Positions 62,267 through 64,000 of a DNA stretch of 64,000 nt are shown here, in pieces. The translations under genes were made by a program, and so were the position numbers. Location: assembly GCF_003865345.1 (NCBI RefSeq), contig NZ_RMVE01000005.1, forward strand, positions 330,849 to 394,848, read 5' to 3'. The notes beneath the pieces were generated by a model that was given only the letters and a program-made list of their open reading frames with translations, searched no databases and was not told the origin of the DNA. Source of the DNA: Nonlabens xiamenensis (lineage in GTDB: Bacteria > Bacteroidota > Bacteroidia > Flavobacteriales > Flavobacteriaceae). How positions within the stretch are numbered: the first letter of the stretch is position 1; every line of letters starts with the position of its first letter.

Positions 62267-64000
62267 ATGAATACACTTTTACGCGTAAAACTGATGGGAA
62301 GGTTATGCGCCATTTTTTGGGTAGCCCTTCTTTTTCCGATGAGCCAATTTGCCCAATGTCCCGATGTTCCAATTTCTCCTCAGAACGTTTGTGATGCGGC
62401 AGGCTTTAATTTTAACGACCTGGAGGCATTTGCCACAGACAATGGCGACGGAATACGTTGGTATCTGAACAGCATGGGTGGAACCCCAATACCGGGAACA
62501 CAACTTGTTCAACCAGGAACTTATTATGCGGATAACGACTCAGGGGACTGTGCAATGCGTCCTTCGCTTACGGTCACCTTTACGGTTCCTCCTACTGGAC
62601 AAACCTTAGATGGAATTTTCTGTTCCAATGAAAATCCGACGGTTCAAACTTATATCGATGAAGTATTGGCCAATAACATACCCATGGGCGGAAACGTCGA
62701 AATCTATGAAGATTTTGGACTGAGCATGCAAGTGATGCCAGGTACTGCACTGGTGGGGAACGATAATTATTTTATTGTATTTTCCGATGGTACTTGTCGC
62801 AGTCAAATTGAAACTGGAAGTTCAGCCGTTTTTCAATCCCCAGCAGCTCCTACTCCACCAGCGACTCAGGAGTTTTGTAGTGATACTAATCCTACCGTAG
62901 CGGATTTAGATCCGGGAACCACGGACAATTTCAATTGGTATGAGGCCTTGGATTCTTCCAATGAGCCTATTCCGCCAGCATTATCGCCCACCGAAGCCTT
63001 AGTGGACGGAATGACCTATTATGTACAAACGGATAACTTTTTCTGTGATAGCGATATCGCCAGCGTAGTGGTTCAAATTGACGATCCTAGAGATCCTGGA
63101 ACCGATGGCGCAGTAGAATATTGTGAGGACGGTATTCCCGCCACCGACATAGACTTATTTAGTTTACTAATGGGAACGCCAGAGTCTGGTGGTACCTGGA
63201 CTGGTCCTTTACCCACATCTAATGGAGATCAGGGGACCGTTAATCTTTCCGGCCAAATGGTCGGCACTTATACCTTTACATATACCTTGATTGGAATGGG
63301 AGGTTGTCCGGATGCGACGTCCAATGTAATTATTGACATAGTTCCTATCTTGAGTTCAGGAACGGTTGCTGCGACTAACCCAGCTAGCTTTTGCGAGTCT
63401 CAAGCACCAGCTGCTTTTGATCTGTTTAGTTTATTAGATAATGAGGATACTGGTGGTGTATGGACTATGGGAACCGCTTCTACTGACCCTGTTGTTCCTT
63501 CGACTGTAGATTTAAGCGGGCTTACCCCTGGCACCTACGATTATACTTATTTTCAGAACCTCAATCCAAACCCTTGTCCAGAAGAATCAACGAGCGTTCA
63601 AGTGGTAATTTTGGCCGATCCTAATGCTGGTACGGCGGTACCGACAGAGTTTTGTGAAAATGATTTGGCTGCCAACTCTCCGTATGACTTATTTAATTCT
63701 TTAGATGGGTCTCAGGATAATAATATGGGTGTGTGGACAGATGCGATGAATAATCCGATCCCCAATACAGTAGACATTACAGGGTTTACGGTGGCTGGAA
63801 GTCCGTATTCTTTTACCTATACCGTTGATAACGGCTCCTGTACTGATATGGAAACCATTACGATTGAGGTCTTGCCAGCTCCAGAATCAGGTAATTACGT
63901 CGGAACACCATTCCAAGTATGTGAGGATCAAGCTGCGGCAAATTCGCCTTATGACTTGTTCAACTTACTGGATGGTACCCAAGATACCAATGGAACCTGG
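62267..64000 (+). CDS. Large repetitive surface protein, 5' part (runs off the window)
   Basis: The frame is open for 578 codons to the window edge. The signal is MGRLCAIFWVALLFPMSQFA. The mature part repeats a unit of roughly 80-90 residues that starts with a Cys-Glu pair and has a DLFxLL core and a GGxWT strand: FCESQAPAAFDLFSLLDNED, FCENDLAANSPYDLFNSLDG and VCEDQAAANSPYDLFNLLDG. Each unit should fold as an Ig-like domain. With its divergent T9SS neighbour this suggests a secreted adhesin whose sorting domain lies beyond the window. Confidence 0.8.
   Translation, partial: MNTLLRVKLMGRLCAIFWVALLFPMSQFAQCPDVPISPQNVCDAAGFNFNDLEAFATDNGDGIRWYLNSMGGTPIPGTQLVQPGTYYADNDSGDCAMRPSLTVTFTVPPTGQTLDGIFCSNENPTVQTYIDEVLANNIPMGGNVEIYEDFGLSMQVMPGTALVGNDNYFIVFSDGTCRSQIETGSSAVFQSPAAPTPPATQEFCSDTNPTVADLDPGTTDNFNWYEALDSSNEPIPPALSPTEALVDGMTYYVQTDNFFCDSDIASVVVQIDDPRDPGTDGAVEYCEDGIPATDIDLFSLLMGTPESGGTWTGPLPTSNGDQGTVNLSGQMVGTYTFTYTLIGMGGCPDATSNVIIDIVPILSSGTVAATNPASFCESQAPAAFDLFSLLDNEDTGGVWTMGTASTDPVVPSTVDLSGLTPGTYDYTYFQNLNPNPCPEESTSVQVVILADPNAGTAVPTEFCENDLAANSPYDLFNSLDGSQDNNMGVWTDAMNNPIPNTVDITGFTVAGSPYSFTYTVDNGSCTDMETITIEVLPAPESGNYVGTPFQVCEDQAAANSPYDLFNLLDGTQDTNGTW

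Overview
The window looks like chromosomal DNA of a marine member of the Flavobacteriaceae (Bacteroidota). Support comes from a short primary sigma factor of 287 residues, type IX secretion C-terminal sorting sequences, Bacteroidota-type promoters (TAnnTTTG at -7, with few Shine-Dalgarno sequences), a ResB-CcsA fusion, and typical flavobacterial families (DUF4834, DUF4294, DUF4251, YfhO). I cannot fix the genus.

Region 1 (1 to about 24,485) is an AT-rich accessory array. Nearly all genes lie on the minus strand, are functionally unrelated, and stand alone or in pairs. Stop codons often abut an imperfect inverted repeat of 60 to 260 bp whose outer ends read CAACG or TAACG on one side and TTGTTG or TGTTAGC on the other. 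This is the layout of an integron cassette array with attC sites. No tyrosine-recombinase integrase is in the window, so the integron reading is an inference. At least six decayed fragments or internally deleted copies of an IS110-family element sit inside these repeats. Where both junctions can be read, they fall at the same point of the repeat, as known IS110/IS1111 members that target attC do. Cargo includes a Gabija anti-phage pair (GajA and GajB), a lone OLD-like ATPase-TOPRIM protein, an Mrr-type nuclease fused to a STAND NTPase, an unknown two-gene cassette, a di-haem cytochrome c peroxidase, a beta-lactamase-fold hydrolase, a Crp/Fnr regulator, a TPR protein and several small secreted or membrane proteins.

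Region 2 (about 24,770 to 64,000) is ordinary core chromosome with higher GC. It runs: rpoD; a DUF2490 protein; two paralogous small membrane proteins; an operon of a beta-barrel protein, a GNAT enzyme and two small membrane proteins; a plus-strand envelope operon (DUF4834, YfhO, glycosyltransferase, flippase); an Arg/Ser/Asn-rich exported protein; katG; an aldo/keto reductase; ndk; an HTH regulator; the operon Rossmann protein, KdsC-like phosphatase, UbiA prenyltransferase, Maf; divergent ccsBA; an M42 peptidase; DUF4294; an S8 protease; an AraC-type regulator fused to a BLUF blue-light sensor; a pirin; lipoproteins; and two T9SS cell-surface proteins, the second running off the window.

A 16-bp palindrome, CGCTTTCGCGAAAGCG, occurs six times in Region 2, mostly inside genes, and I found no full copy in Region 1. 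This gives an independent sign that the two regions have different histories. The most interesting items are the attC-like array with its site-targeting IS110 derivatives, the run of defence cassettes ending next to rpoD, and the AraC-BLUF fusion.
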